This document shows, in pieces, positions 1 to 8,207 of a stretch of 11,994 nt of DNA (position 1 is its first letter; each line of letters opens with the position of its first letter). Below the pieces are notes generated by a model. That model saw nothing but the letters and a program-made list of their open reading frames with translations, did no database searches and was not told the origin of the DNA. The DNA is from Margaritispora aquatica (Eukaryota; Ascomycota; Leotiomycetes; Helotiales; Discinellaceae), in contig VJWN01000020.1 in the NCBI GenBank assembly GCA_007644065.1, forward strand, positions 731,012 to 743,005, given 5' to 3'. A program made the translations under genes and the position numbers.

Positions 1-126
1 AAAATATAAAAAATATAAAAAATATAAAAAATATAAAAAATATAAAAAATATAAAAAAAATATAAAAAATATAAAAAATATAAAAAATATAAAAATATAA
101 AAATATAAAAAATATAAAAAATATTT
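1..126. repeat. (TATAAAAAA)n microsatellite
   Basis: About thirteen units of TAT followed by a run of A, mostly six, giving a 9-bp period; a few units have 5 or 8 A. It starts at the window edge, so its full length is unknown. It abuts copia-derived sequence on the right. No coding capacity on either strand. Confidence 0.93.
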
Positions 127-270
127 ATAAAATAGCTATAAAAGCTTTTAAAGTTTGGAATTCAATATAGATTCTTATTTAAAGGATATATTAGTTTATA
201 AAAAATAGCTATAAAAGCTTTTAAAGTTTGGAATTCAATATAGATTCTTATTTAAAGGATATATTAGTTT
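127..270 (+). repeat. 73-bp tandem duplication of a copia element 3' end
   Basis: Two almost identical units lie 73 bp apart (TAGCTATAAAAGC at 133 and at 206; ATATTAGTTT at 188 and 261). Each resembles the segment just before the 3' LTR of the main element (7256-7320): the AAATAGCTATAAA block, then TTCTTATTTA, a purine stretch (AAAGGA here, AGGGG there) and the LTR start. I therefore read it as the decayed 3' internal end of a second, related element, duplicated in tandem after decay. The two units are far closer to each other than to the main element. Confidence 0.7.
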
Positions 271-375
271 AAATAAACTATTATATTAATAGTTATATTT
301 AGTTTTAAAAGCTTATATACTATATATAGTCTTTTATTTTTATTATTATTGGTTTTAAATAAGCTATTATACTAT
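262..375 (+). repeat. Two truncated LTR starts
   Basis: 262-330 matches the first ~65 bp of the LTRs described below (TTTAAATAAaCTATTATATTAA, then TTATATTTAG and CTTATATACTATA). A second LTR start follows at 347 (TATTGGTTTTAAATAAGC) and loses similarity near 375. Both are 5' fragments in the same orientation as the main element. The rest of those LTRs is not in the window. Confidence 0.6.
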
Positions 376-467
376 ACTTAGGAATTCTAGTATTCTTTGA
401 CTATACGGCTACTAGGCCTTATCGGGAATAGTACCGAAACCGAAGGAAACCGATAGAAGCCGACTCG
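376..467. other. Unassigned spacer with CCGA repeats
   Basis: This is the only stretch left of the solo LTR that does not look LTR-derived. It is less AT-rich than its surroundings and carries CCGA four times, at 433, 440, 450 and 460. The word CCGACTCGAA at its end recurs at about 927, on the other side of the solo LTR, so this and 915-960 are probably the original insertion-site sequence. No open frame of note. Confidence 0.4.
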
Positions 468-472
468 AAGTT

Positions 473-909
473 TATTGGTTTAAATAAGCTATTATATTAA
501 AATAGTTATATTTAGCTTTAAAGCTTATATACTATAGATTTTATTTTCCTATTATAGTTAGTATAAAACTACTATAGTATTATTGATTATTAGCCCCACT
601 ATTAGTTAGACAGTATAAGCCACCGTATACACCGCTATATACACCGCTATAAGCCACTACATAGACCGCTAGTTTAGTTATACACCGCTAGTTTAGTTAC
701 TGCCTTAGGCATCTATTATAGTCCTATATTACTAGAGAGAATAGCTCTCTAGTTTACCAAGTTCAATTCAAGTTCATTTGCCTTCACATCTACCTTACCC
801 TAGACTTTCACATCTACCTTACCCTAGGGTTCCACTTCACATCTAGCTTACCCTAGACTTTTGTTTCTGATCAGGTCATTCCCCGACCTACAGTTTTTCC
901 CTGCTTACA
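473..909 (+). mobile_element. Solo LTR of a Ty1/copia element, with 5-bp target duplication
   Basis: A 437-bp copy of the same LTR that bounds the main element. It starts TATTGGTTTAAATAAGC and ends CCCTGCTTACA. It is flanked by AAGTT on both sides (468-472 and 910-914), a 5-bp target-site duplication as expected for Copia integration. No internal region is attached, so this is a solo LTR, normally left by recombination between the two LTRs of one insertion. It contains tandem TATACACCGCTA-type units near 625-660 and three copies of a CACATCTACCTTACCCTAGA-type repeat near 785-865. At the diagnostic site near 708-735 it belongs to the same subtype as the 3' LTR of the main element. Confidence 0.85.
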
Positions 910-914
910 AAGTT

Positions 915-1142
915 TTTTTAATTCTCCGACTCGAATTCCGAAACAAGTCTAATCCTATTCTATTATAAATACTTAATATAATTAATAAATAATAAGTATT
1001 GATCTTTAATATTCGATATAATCAATAATACTAATTTATAATGATCGGATAGGTTAATTATACCAATTACTACTTTAGATAGTTAATATAGTTTTATATA
1101 ATTTTAAAAACGGGTATATATAGATGTATAAAGGGAGATTGT
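915..1142. other. AT-rich spacer, nothing recognised
   Basis: AT-rich sequence between the solo LTR and the inverted LTR tails. The first ~45 bp probably continue the target-site sequence. No open frame, RNA gene or repeat could be supported on either strand. Confidence 0.5.
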
Positions 1143-1503
1143 AATAAAGAAACCGTAGAGTGGTAAATAATCGAAATAATCGAAAAATAAAAGTCTAGGG
1201 CAAGATAGAAGTAAGGGATAAACTTGATTAATTGCTTAAGGAATACTAGCTACTCTAGTTTCCTATATATAATATTAATCGGTCTAATATTAGACCGTCG
1301 GTAAACTATTAGAACGAATAGGGGAGTTTCTTAATCGTACGATTTACTTCTTTATACCTAGTTTACTCTAGACTTTTATATTCATCTTACTTTAGACTTT
1401 TAATACTAAGTTTTTTTCTAGAGTTTTATTTTATATCTAGTTTATTCTAGACTTTTATTTCTAATCGGATTATTCCCCGAACTACGGTTTTTGCCTACTT
1501 ATA
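1143..1503. repeat. Inverted pair of decayed LTR tails
   Basis: The right half (about 1340-1503, plus strand) resembles the last ~160 bp of the LTR: repeated CTAGACTTTT words, then ATTCCCCGAACTACGGTTTTTGCC and CTTATA in place of CTTACA. The left half (about 1143-1260) is the same tail on the minus strand: AAACCGTAG at 1150-1158 and AAAAGTCTAG at 1189-1198 mirror CTACGGTTT at 1482-1490 and CTAGACTTTT at 1448-1457. A perfect 18-bp palindrome, CGGTCTAATATTAGACCG (1280-1297), lies between them. This is either two separate old LTRs in opposite orientation or a foldback derivative of one. The last base abuts the main 5' LTR almost directly. Confidence 0.6.
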
Positions 1504-1504
1504 T

Positions 1505-1939
1505 TATTGGTTTAAATAAGCTATTATATTAAAATAGTTATATTTAGCTTTAAAGCTTATATACTATAGTTTTTATTTTCTTATTATAGTTAGTATAAAA
1601 CTACTATAGTATTATTGATTATTAGCCCCACTATTAGTTAGACAGTATAAGCCACCGTGTACACCGCTATAAGCCACTATATACACCGCTATATACACCG
1701 CTATAAGCCACTATATAGACCGCTAGTTTAGTTATACACCGCTAGTTTAGTTACTACCTTAGGCATTTAGTATAGTTCTATATAGCTAGAGAGAATAGCT
1801 CTCTAGTTTATTAAGTTTAATTCAAGTTCATTTGCCTTCACATCTACCTTACCCTAGAGTTCCACTTCACATCTAGCTTACCCTAGACTTTTGTTTCTGA
1901 TCAGGTCATTCCCTGACCTACGGTTTTTCCCTGCTTACA
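1505..1939 (+). repeat. 5' LTR of the copia element
   Basis: 435 bp, from TATTGGTTTAAATAAGC to CTGCTTACA. The usual TG start of an LTR is TA in every copy here, while the CA end is kept. It has tandem CACCGCTATA-type units near 1650-1700 and only two copies of the CACATCTACCTTACCCTAGA-type repeat (about 1838-1890), against three in the other LTRs. Its diagnostic sequence near 1763-1788 (GGCATTTAGTATAG, then ATAGCTAGAG) matches the truncated LTR at 7791-8207, not the 3' LTR. It would hold promoter and polyadenylation signals, but I cannot place these with confidence. Confidence 0.88.
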
Positions 1940-1948
1940 GGTTATGAG
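1940..1948 (+). promoter_or_regulatory. Primer-binding site, initiator tRNA-Met anticodon loop type
   Basis: GGTTATGAG follows the LTR end directly. It is the reverse complement of CUCAUAACC, the anticodon-loop region of eukaryotic initiator tRNA-Met. Drosophila copia and relatives prime reverse transcription from an internally cleaved half of that tRNA, with their site starting GGTTATG immediately after the LTR. The match beyond nine bases is poor, possibly through mutation. Confidence 0.75.
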
Positions 1949-2853
1949 TCTCTCTGGACTAATTACGGTCTAGCGTTATTTTTCAACTAATTAGAAGCTA
2001 CGGAATTACCTTATTCCGTATCCGAACACCTGAACTTCCGTCCTACTCCTACGAAAAGAGAGAATTAATAGGCTATTATTTCGAAATAGCTTATTTAAGT
2101 AACCCCCTTACCTATTTAACTGATTTTTTCGGTATTTAATAGGAGACTATAAACCTTAATTAATCCAAAAGTCCCTACGGCCAACCAATAGAAAGTGAAT
2201 AATCTATTAGCTCTGGAGTTTATAAGAAGCGATACGCGACCTATAGTGGGTATTATAAGCATTTCCGTATACTAGGAGGCCCGTACTTCTATTCGCTAGA
2301 CTCCCCTTCTATAAGGAGACTAGTTTGCAATCAAAGGTGTGGCGTTTAAAGTCTAAAACTAGGCTATATTCGGAAATTATATACGCTCTATAGCGATTAA
2401 TTTGCCTTATATACGATTCCTAGGATAAACTAGAGCTAGTATCCTCTCGAGAAACACTCTAGTATATAGACCGGCGAGTCTATAAATACACCTTTTTATT
2501 ACTGTATTTATACGGTATATTATTAAGGGGGTTATATCGTTTTTTACGAAGATATTATATATCCCGTAATTATACCTTAAAACCTATAGTATTACTTTAC
2601 GATAGAAAACCAAATCTTCGTATAAATACTATAGTATAGTAATAACGTAAATTTACGTTTTTTACGAAAATATACTATAATTAGTATTTTAAAAGCTATA
2701 TACCTAACGGAACTATAATAGTTTCCCGAGGAGTTTTTATACTTTTATACTTTTTATATTTTTTATACTTTTAGTATATTAGTGGTGTTTAGGTTAAAAT
2801 TAGTATTTTTATACTTTTTATACCTTTTATACTTTTATACGTAAGTATATAAA
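1949..2853 (+). other. Untranslated leader of the copia element
   Basis: About 900 bp between primer-binding site and gag ATG, long for a Copia leader. It contains an uninterrupted but Met-less frame of 48 codons (2203-2346), rich in Tyr, Arg and Lys, that I do not recognise. It also has a perfect 16-bp palindrome, AACGTAAATTTACGTT (2644-2659), and a cluster of TTTATAC words at about 2735-2845 just before the gag start. No protein family could be supported. Confidence 0.55.
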
Positions 2854-3750
2854 ATGGCTTTTAATAGCTTTAGAGGGGAACAGCTAGTTGGTCGTTCTAA
2901 TTATATAGAATAGCTTTTTAACGCCAACCTCTTTTTAGAAATAAACGGTTATATACCGTATATAGACGGTTCTGAATTAGCTCCTCAAAAAGGGCTATAT
3001 TACGAAATAGGAACTAATTCAAAAGGTGAAAAAGAAGAAGAACCTAGAACCGAAGAATTAGCCGTAAAATATTACGAAAAATCAAGTGAATACGAACGTA
3101 ATTCCCGTAAAGCCTTAGGAGCTCTTAAAACTATTATATCTATAGATATTATAGATAGGTTTAAAGAATATAATACAGCTCGAAAACTATATAACGCTAT
3201 AAAGAATACTTTCGGAGAGTCTAATTTCGAAGTTATTGGTCGATATATTAATAAACTTATCGATAATAACTATAGTAATTACTCTACTATAGACGAATAT
3301 ACTAGTAATATCCAATCTAGTTATTATTATTTAAAAGAGTTAAAAGCTCCTATACCTAATAGTATAGTCTCTTGGTTACTATTTAAAGGATTACCAAATA
3401 GCTTCGACTCGTTCATAAGTCGTAAATACGAAGAACTAGGTAAAAATATCGATAATATCGATTTAAATCGTTTAATAGCCGAAATTATATCCGAAGAAAG
3501 CCGTATTAAGTCTACTGATTTAGAAGGGAATAAGGCTTATACTAAGTCCTATAAATCGAAGACTAATATTAAAAAACACTGTAACTTTTGTAATAAAAGA
3601 GGGCATTTAAATAATCAGTGTTTTATTAAATATCCCGAATTAAAGAAAAATAGTACTAATAATAGTACTAATTCGAATAAAAATAAAAATTCGAATAACT
3701 CAAATAATTCAAATAAAAATAACCCTAAAAAAGAAAGCCCTAGGGTCGTA
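2854..3750 (+). pseudogene. gag: Copia gag (capsid and nucleocapsid), N-terminal part of gag-pol
   Basis: ATG 2854 is in the same frame as the protease and most of the integrase, so it opens a single gag-pol polyprotein. The product would form the virus-like particle and bind the element RNA in the cytoplasm. Around residues 13-40 it has the usual Copia gag opening (a Tyr-rich segment, then NLFLEINGYI), and helical capsid-like sequence follows to about residue 230. A CCHC zinc knuckle, C-x2-C-x4-H-x4-C, lies at 3580-3621 (about residues 243-256). A Lys/Asn/Ser-rich linker follows to the protease. One TAG at 2911 (codon 20) breaks it; the position suits an original Trp codon TGG. Apart from that stop the frame is open for about 300 codons. 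No slippage site or stop separates gag from pol by design. Confidence 0.85.
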
Positions 3751-4110
3751 ATGTCAGCCTTTACTAGTACTATAAATACTATTACTAGTAGTAAATTACT
3801 ATTAGACTCCGGCGCTAGTGAGCACTATACTCCTAATAAAAACTGGTTATTAAATTATAAACCTAGTAATAATAGTAGAGTATTAGTAGTAGCAAACGGG
3901 GAAAAGCTTAAAATCGAAGGAACCGGCGATATTCCGGTAATTATAAATAATAACGAGTTATTAATAACTAAAGTTAACTACGTACCTTCGATTAAAACTA
4001 CTTTAATTAGTAGTAAGGAGCTTACAAATAAAGGCTGGGAAATTACCTTTAAAAACGATATAGCTATATTAAATTACAATAAAGCTAATTTAAGAATCGT
4101 TTTTAAATAG
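3751..4110 (+). pseudogene. pol: Copia aspartic protease (retropepsin-like)
   Basis: Continues the gag frame. The catalytic motif Asp-Ser-Gly-Ala-Ser is at 3805-3819, preceded by the hydrophobic LLL strand, as in Copia proteases (DSGA plus a following His). A VVANGEKLKIEGTGDI-type strand pair and a YVPSIKTTLISSKEL segment follow, both typical of this domain. It cleaves the gag-pol polyprotein as a homodimer. The frame is open through the domain and stops at TAG 4108-4110, after which coding sequence resumes in the same frame with the integrase zinc-binding region. That stop is therefore a mutation and not the natural end. The Met at 3751 is internal and not a start. Confidence 0.88.
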
Positions 4111-5331
4111 ATTAATAACGCTTATTATATAGACGTTAAAATCCAATTAAATACTATAGTAGCTAATAATACTACTACTAGTAATAATAGCCTTGATTTA
4201 ATTCATAAAAGGCTAAATCACTTAAATAAAGACTACTTAATTAAGAGTCTACAATTAAGCTCTAATAGCTTAAATAATAAAAATACTAGTACTACTAGTA
4301 CTATTAAAAGCGAAGAATTAAATAATTGTGACGCTTGTCAATTTGGGAAATTTCACGAAATAGTAAGTTATAAACCACTATTAAGCCCTACCGAAAAACT
4401 AGTATATTTCGACTCTGATATAGCCGGTCCATTTAAGACAATAGGTATAAAAGGAGAACGTTATTTTATTACGTTTACAGACCGGAATACTAGAGTTGTT
4501 TGGGTATATAATATTAAGTTAAAATCAGACGCTTACGATATAATTATCGAGTTCTATAACTTAATTAAAAATCAATTTAATACTTTTATAAAAGCTTTTT
4601 ACTTCGATAACGCTAAGGAGTTTAAGTCTAGTAAATTAATTACCTTTTTTAAAAATAAAGGAATTATAGCCGATTTTACTAGCCCCGATACACCTGCCCA
4701 AAACGGTATAGCCGAGCGACTAAATAGATATATTATCGAACGATTAATATCTATAATAAAAGAGAAAAATATACCTATTTTCCTTTAGCCTATAATTACT
4801 AAGGCTATAATTCACGTTAAAAATCGTACCTATAATAGTAGTATAAATACTACTCCGTATTTTAAGCTTACGGACAATAAACCTACTATTGATTATTTTA
4901 GAGTTTTAGGCTCTTTAGCCTATATTCGTAACTCTAATTATTATAAATATAAAAATAATCAAAATAAATTAGCCGATAAAGCTAGTAAAGGAATTTTTAT
5001 AGGATACGAATCTTCTAATAATTTCTTAATATATATACCTAGTATAAAAAAGGTCTTAAGTACTAGGGATATAGTAATTAAAGAAGAATTAATATATAAC
5101 GAAAAATATACTATTATTGAACAAGACTACGATAATATTATAGATATAAATCCTATTTTCGAAAATACTACTATTATCGAAAGTAATGATTATAATATCT
5201 CTATTTCGGATAATAATCGAATTACCGAAATCGAAGAAATCGACGAAAACGATATTAATTCCGAAGATATTCTTACTACTAGTAGTAATACTATTAATAA
5301 AACCTTCCAAAAGATTACTCAAAACACTACT
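4111..5331 (+). pseudogene. pol: Copia integrase
   Basis: Same frame as gag and protease. The N-terminal HHCC zinc-binding module has His at 4204 and 4219 and Cys at 4327 and 4336. The catalytic core has Asp 4417 (in SDIAGPF), Asp 4606 (in FDNAKEF) and Glu 4714 (in QNGIAERLNR). The last two are separated by exactly 35 residues, the D,D35E spacing. A GIFIGYE motif at about 4990 marks the usual Copia integrase C-terminal module. The enzyme inserts the cDNA into the genome. A TAG at 4786 interrupts an FL-x-P segment where the family normally has Trp. The acidic, Asn/Ile-rich stretch after 5090 is the poorly conserved linker toward RT, closed here by TAA 5332. All catalytic residues are retained. 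Confidence 0.9.
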
Positions 5332-5334
5332 TAA

Positions 5335-6620
5335 AATAATAGTAGTAATAGTAAGAAACCTACTATAAAACCGTCAATTCCAAATAGGAATTTAAGGGAA
5401 AAAACCCCTATAAATTATAAGGAAACTAAGGATAAAAAAGCAAACTATTTACTAGCGAGCCAAGCGTATATAGAATCCTTAATAGAGGAGGAACCCGACG
5501 TTTTCGATACTATTAGTTATAATACTACTACTAGTACTAGGTCTTTTTTAGACTAAACTATATTAATCGATAATATAAATATCGATTTAAATAAAATCGA
5601 TTTAAAAATCGAAAAACCTTTAATACTATTAAAGATCCTAAAAACGATAAAGAGGCCTATAATCAATATATATATAAGGACAATTGGATTAAAAGCCAAA
5701 TTAAGGAATTAGAATCCCTATTAGAAAGTAATACTTTCGATATTATTAATAAATCTATTTAAAATCAGACTCCTATTACTATAATAAACCTATTAAAACT
5801 AGATGGGTTTATAAAGCCAAAAATATTTTAGAAAATAACACTATCGAATTTAAAGCTAGATTTGTCGCTAAAGGCTTCGAATAGCGATACGGTATAGACT
5901 ATATAGAGTCTTTCGCTAGCGTAGTAAAACAAATAGCTTGGAAACTAGTATTCGCTATTAGCGTATTAAATAAATATTATATATATAAAATAGATATGAT
6001 TTCCGCCTTTACTTAAGGGATATAGATACGTCTATATATCTAGAACCTCCTACTAGCTTAATTAATTTATTAATTAGTTTAGAATTAATTAAAAGTAATA
6101 ATACTGAAATATTACTTAAGCTAAATAAAGCACTATACGGGCTAAAACAATCAGCTAGAATTTAGTATAATACCTTATCTAGTATACTAGTTAATAAGCT
6201 AGGCTTTACGGCCTTAAAACTAGAGCCTTGTATTTTTATAAATAAAAAGCTAGAATTAATAATTTGTCTATACGTAGACGATCTAGCTATTATAAGTCCT
6301 AATAAGGATACTATAAAATCGTTTATTAACGATTTAAAACAATACTTTAAAATTAAGGAATTAGGTCCTATTAAGGATTATCTCGGTATCGAAATCGATT
6401 ATAATATCGATAATAATACTATGGTTTTAAGCCAAAGTAAATATATAGAAAAAATTATAGAGAAATTTAATCTAAAAAACTCTCTACCTATATATACCCC
6501 TCTAGATTCTAAGACTAAACTAGAATCTAATACAGGAAAAGCTTCGAAAGACGATATAAAATTATATCAAAGCTTAATCGGTAGTGTACTATACCTAACC
6601 CTAGGTACTAGACCCGATAT
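5335..6620 (+). pseudogene. pol: Copia reverse transcriptase (RVT_2 type)
   Basis: Copies the element RNA into cDNA. Motifs in order: NWIKSQIKELESLLESNTF (about 5676-5735), RWVYKAK (5801 on), EFKARFVAKGF (about 5850-5880), KIDMISAF with the first catalytic Asp (about 5987-6010), LNKALYGLKQS (6121-6153), the YVDD active-site box (6271-6282) and LGPIKDYLGIE (6361-6393). This is the usual order for Copia RT. The frame shifts by one base three times (near 5615, 5760 and 6017), each fitting loss of one base; together they return to the original frame. Stops: TAA 5554, TAG 5882, TAA 6014, TAG 6163. At 5882 and 6014 the family residue is Gln, at 6163 Trp. From 6421 the frame is open again for over 600 bp. 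Confidence 0.88.
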
Positions 6621-7216
6621 AGCATATAGCACTATTAAACTTTCCCGTTATTGCTCAAATCCTTCTAAAGAGTATATAAATCAAGCTATTAGAATTATAC
6701 GATATTTAAAAACTACTATTAATATCGGTATTACCTATAGTAATAAAAATCAAAATAGTAATTATATTACTAGCTATTGCGATGCTGATTACGCCGGAGA
6801 TATAGGGACCTATAAATCTACTACGGGCTATATATTCTATATAGCCGAAGGCCCTATAGCCTGGAAGTCTAAATTACAGACTATAATAGCGCAATCTACT
6901 ACGGAAGCGGAATTAATCGCTATAAACGCCGCTAGTAAAGAAGCTATATTTATTAAAAACCTATTAGAAGAACTAGGATTTTATAAACAAAAATATTACC
7001 CTTATATACCGATAATAACGGTGCTTTGTTACTTTCGAAAACCCTATATTCCACGAAAGAACTAAGTATATAAACGTTAAATACTATTATATTAGGGATT
7101 AATAGAAAAGGCTTAATAGACCTACTCTATATTAATACCTTAGAACAAAAGCTGACGGCTTTACTAAAGCTCTCGATAAAAATAAATTTAATATATTCTA
7201 GAGCAAATGGTTTTAA
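6580..7216 (+). pseudogene. pol: Copia RNase H and C-terminus of gag-pol
   Basis: RNase H degrades the RNA strand of the RNA:cDNA hybrid. The Copia pattern is clear: LYLTLGTRPDIAYS (about 6590), SYCDADYAGD with the first acidic residue (6772-6801), KSTTGYIF (6817 on), then WKSKLQ and QSTTEAELIA with the catalytic Glu (about 6862-6921). To about 7000 the frame is clean. From there the family C-terminus (a DNNGAL core, an FHERTKYI segment, an ADGFTKAL segment) is present but spread over all three frames, needing five one-base restorations within 150 bp, mostly in short homopolymers. The last recognisable codons end at TAA 7214-7216, after a TAG at 7199. Confidence 0.86.
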
Positions 7217-7305
7217 GCTTAATAAAGCTTAATATATAAAATATATAAAAAATACGAAATAGCTATAAAGCTATAATATTTTAGAATTTATATAAGTTCT
7301 TATTT

Positions 7306-7312
7306 AGGGGCG
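7306..7312 (+). promoter_or_regulatory. Short polypurine tract
   Basis: AGGGG (7306-7310) plus CG lies immediately before the 3' LTR start at 7313. This is the expected position for the plus-strand primer. It is short, and the older copies at 127-262 have AAAGGA in the same place. Confidence 0.55.
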
Positions 7313-7790
7313 TATTGTTTAAATAAGCTATATATTAAATAGTTATATTTAGCTTTAAAGCTTATATACTATAGTTTTTATTTCCTATTATAGTTAGTAT
7401 AAAACTACTATAGTATTATTGATTATAGCCCACTATAGTTAGACAGTATAAGCCACCGTGTACCGTATAAGCCACTATATAACCGCTATATACACCGCTA
7501 TACACACTTATACACCACTATATACATCGCTATATACCGATAGCCACTATATAGACGCTAGTTTAGTTATACACCGCTAGTTTAGTTACTGCCTTAGGCA
7601 TCTATTATAGTTCTATATTACTAGAGAGAATAGCTCTTAGTTTAAAAATTAAGTTCATTTTGCCTTCACATCTACCTTACCCTAGACTTTCACATCTACC
7701 TTACCCTAGAGTTCACTTCACATCTAGCTTACCCTAGACTTTTGTTTCTGATCAGGTCATTCCCCGACCTACGGTTTTTCCCTGCTTACA
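7313..7790 (+). repeat. 3' LTR of the copia element
   Basis: 478 bp, from TATTGTTTAAATAAGC to CCCTGCTTACA. Longer than the 5' LTR because of more CACCGCTATA-type units (about 7450-7545) and a third copy of the CACATCTACCTTACCCTAGA-type repeat. Compared with the other copies it lacks many single bases (TTGTTT for TTGGTTT, AGCCCACTA for AGCCCCACTA, GATTATAGC for GATTATTAGC). Its diagnostic sequence (GGCATCTATTATAG, then TTACTAGAG) matches the solo LTR at 473-909 and not the 5' LTR. The next base begins another, truncated LTR. Confidence 0.85.
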
Positions 7791-8207
7791 TTTTCCTATT
7801 ATAGTTAGTATAAACTACTATAGTATTATTAATTATTAGCCCCACTATTAGTTAGATAGTATAAGCTACCGTATACACGCTATAAGCCACCATATACACC
7901 GCTATATACACCGCTATATACACCGCTATATACACGCTATATACACCGCTATAAGCCACTACATAGACCGCTAGTTTAGTATACACCGCTAGTTTAGTTA
8001 CTGCCTTAGGCATTTAGTATAGTTCTATATAGCTAGAGAGAATAGCTCTCTAGTTTATCAGTTTAATTCAAGTTCATTTACCTTCACACCTAGCTTACCC
8101 TAGACTTTCACATCTACCTTACCCTAGATTCCACTTCACATCTAGCTTACCCTAGACTTTGTTTCTGATCAGGTCATTCCCCGACCTACGGTTTTTCCCT
8201 GCTTACA
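7791..8207 (+). repeat. 5'-truncated LTR abutting the 3' LTR
   Basis: Begins inside the LTR (TTTTCCTATTATAGTTAG, about 70 bp from a normal LTR start) and runs to the normal end, CTGCTTACA. It carries the longest run of CACCGCTATA units in the window (about 7870-7950) and is of the 5'-LTR subtype (GGCATTTAGTATAG, then ATAGCTAGAG). It is either the remnant of an LTR into which, or with which, the main element recombined, or a partial tandem duplication. It marks the right edge of the AT-rich block. Confidence 0.8.

Larger units (their letters stand above)
1505..7790 (+). mobile_element. Near full-length Ty1/copia LTR retrotransposon, inactive
   Basis: About 6.3 kb. Order: 5' LTR, primer-binding site, ~0.9-kb leader, single gag-pol frame with gag, protease, integrase, RT and RNase H, purine tract, 3' LTR. 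Integrase lying before RT defines the Ty1/copia order rather than Ty3/gypsy. The frame opens at ATG 2854 and is interrupted by TAG at 2911, 4108, 4786, 5882, 6163 and 7199 and TAA at 5332, 5554 and 6014. One-base shifts occur near 5615, 5760 and 6017, with about five more at 7000-7150. No matching 5-bp duplication flanks it (TATAT before, TTTTC after), and the two LTRs are of different subtypes. It cannot move by itself in this form. Confidence 0.92.

Noticed and set aside
433..466. Four CCGA words as a regulatory cluster
   Set aside because: Irregular spacing (7, 10, 10), no adjacent gene, and the word is too short to carry weight.
621..660. CRISPR-like spaced repeats in the LTRs
   Set aside because: The units are directly adjacent short minisatellites inside eukaryotic LTRs, with no unique spacers and no cas genes.
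780..870. Telomere-like CCCTA words (also near 1850, 7680 and 8100)
   Set aside because: They are TACCCTAGA within a 20-25-bp LTR repeat, not tandem CCCTAA units.
5089..5368. Open frames of 60-77 codons on both strands in the integrase-RT linker
   Set aside because: They are out-of-frame or antisense readings of AT-rich, Ile/Asn-rich gag-pol coding sequence and have no features of their own.
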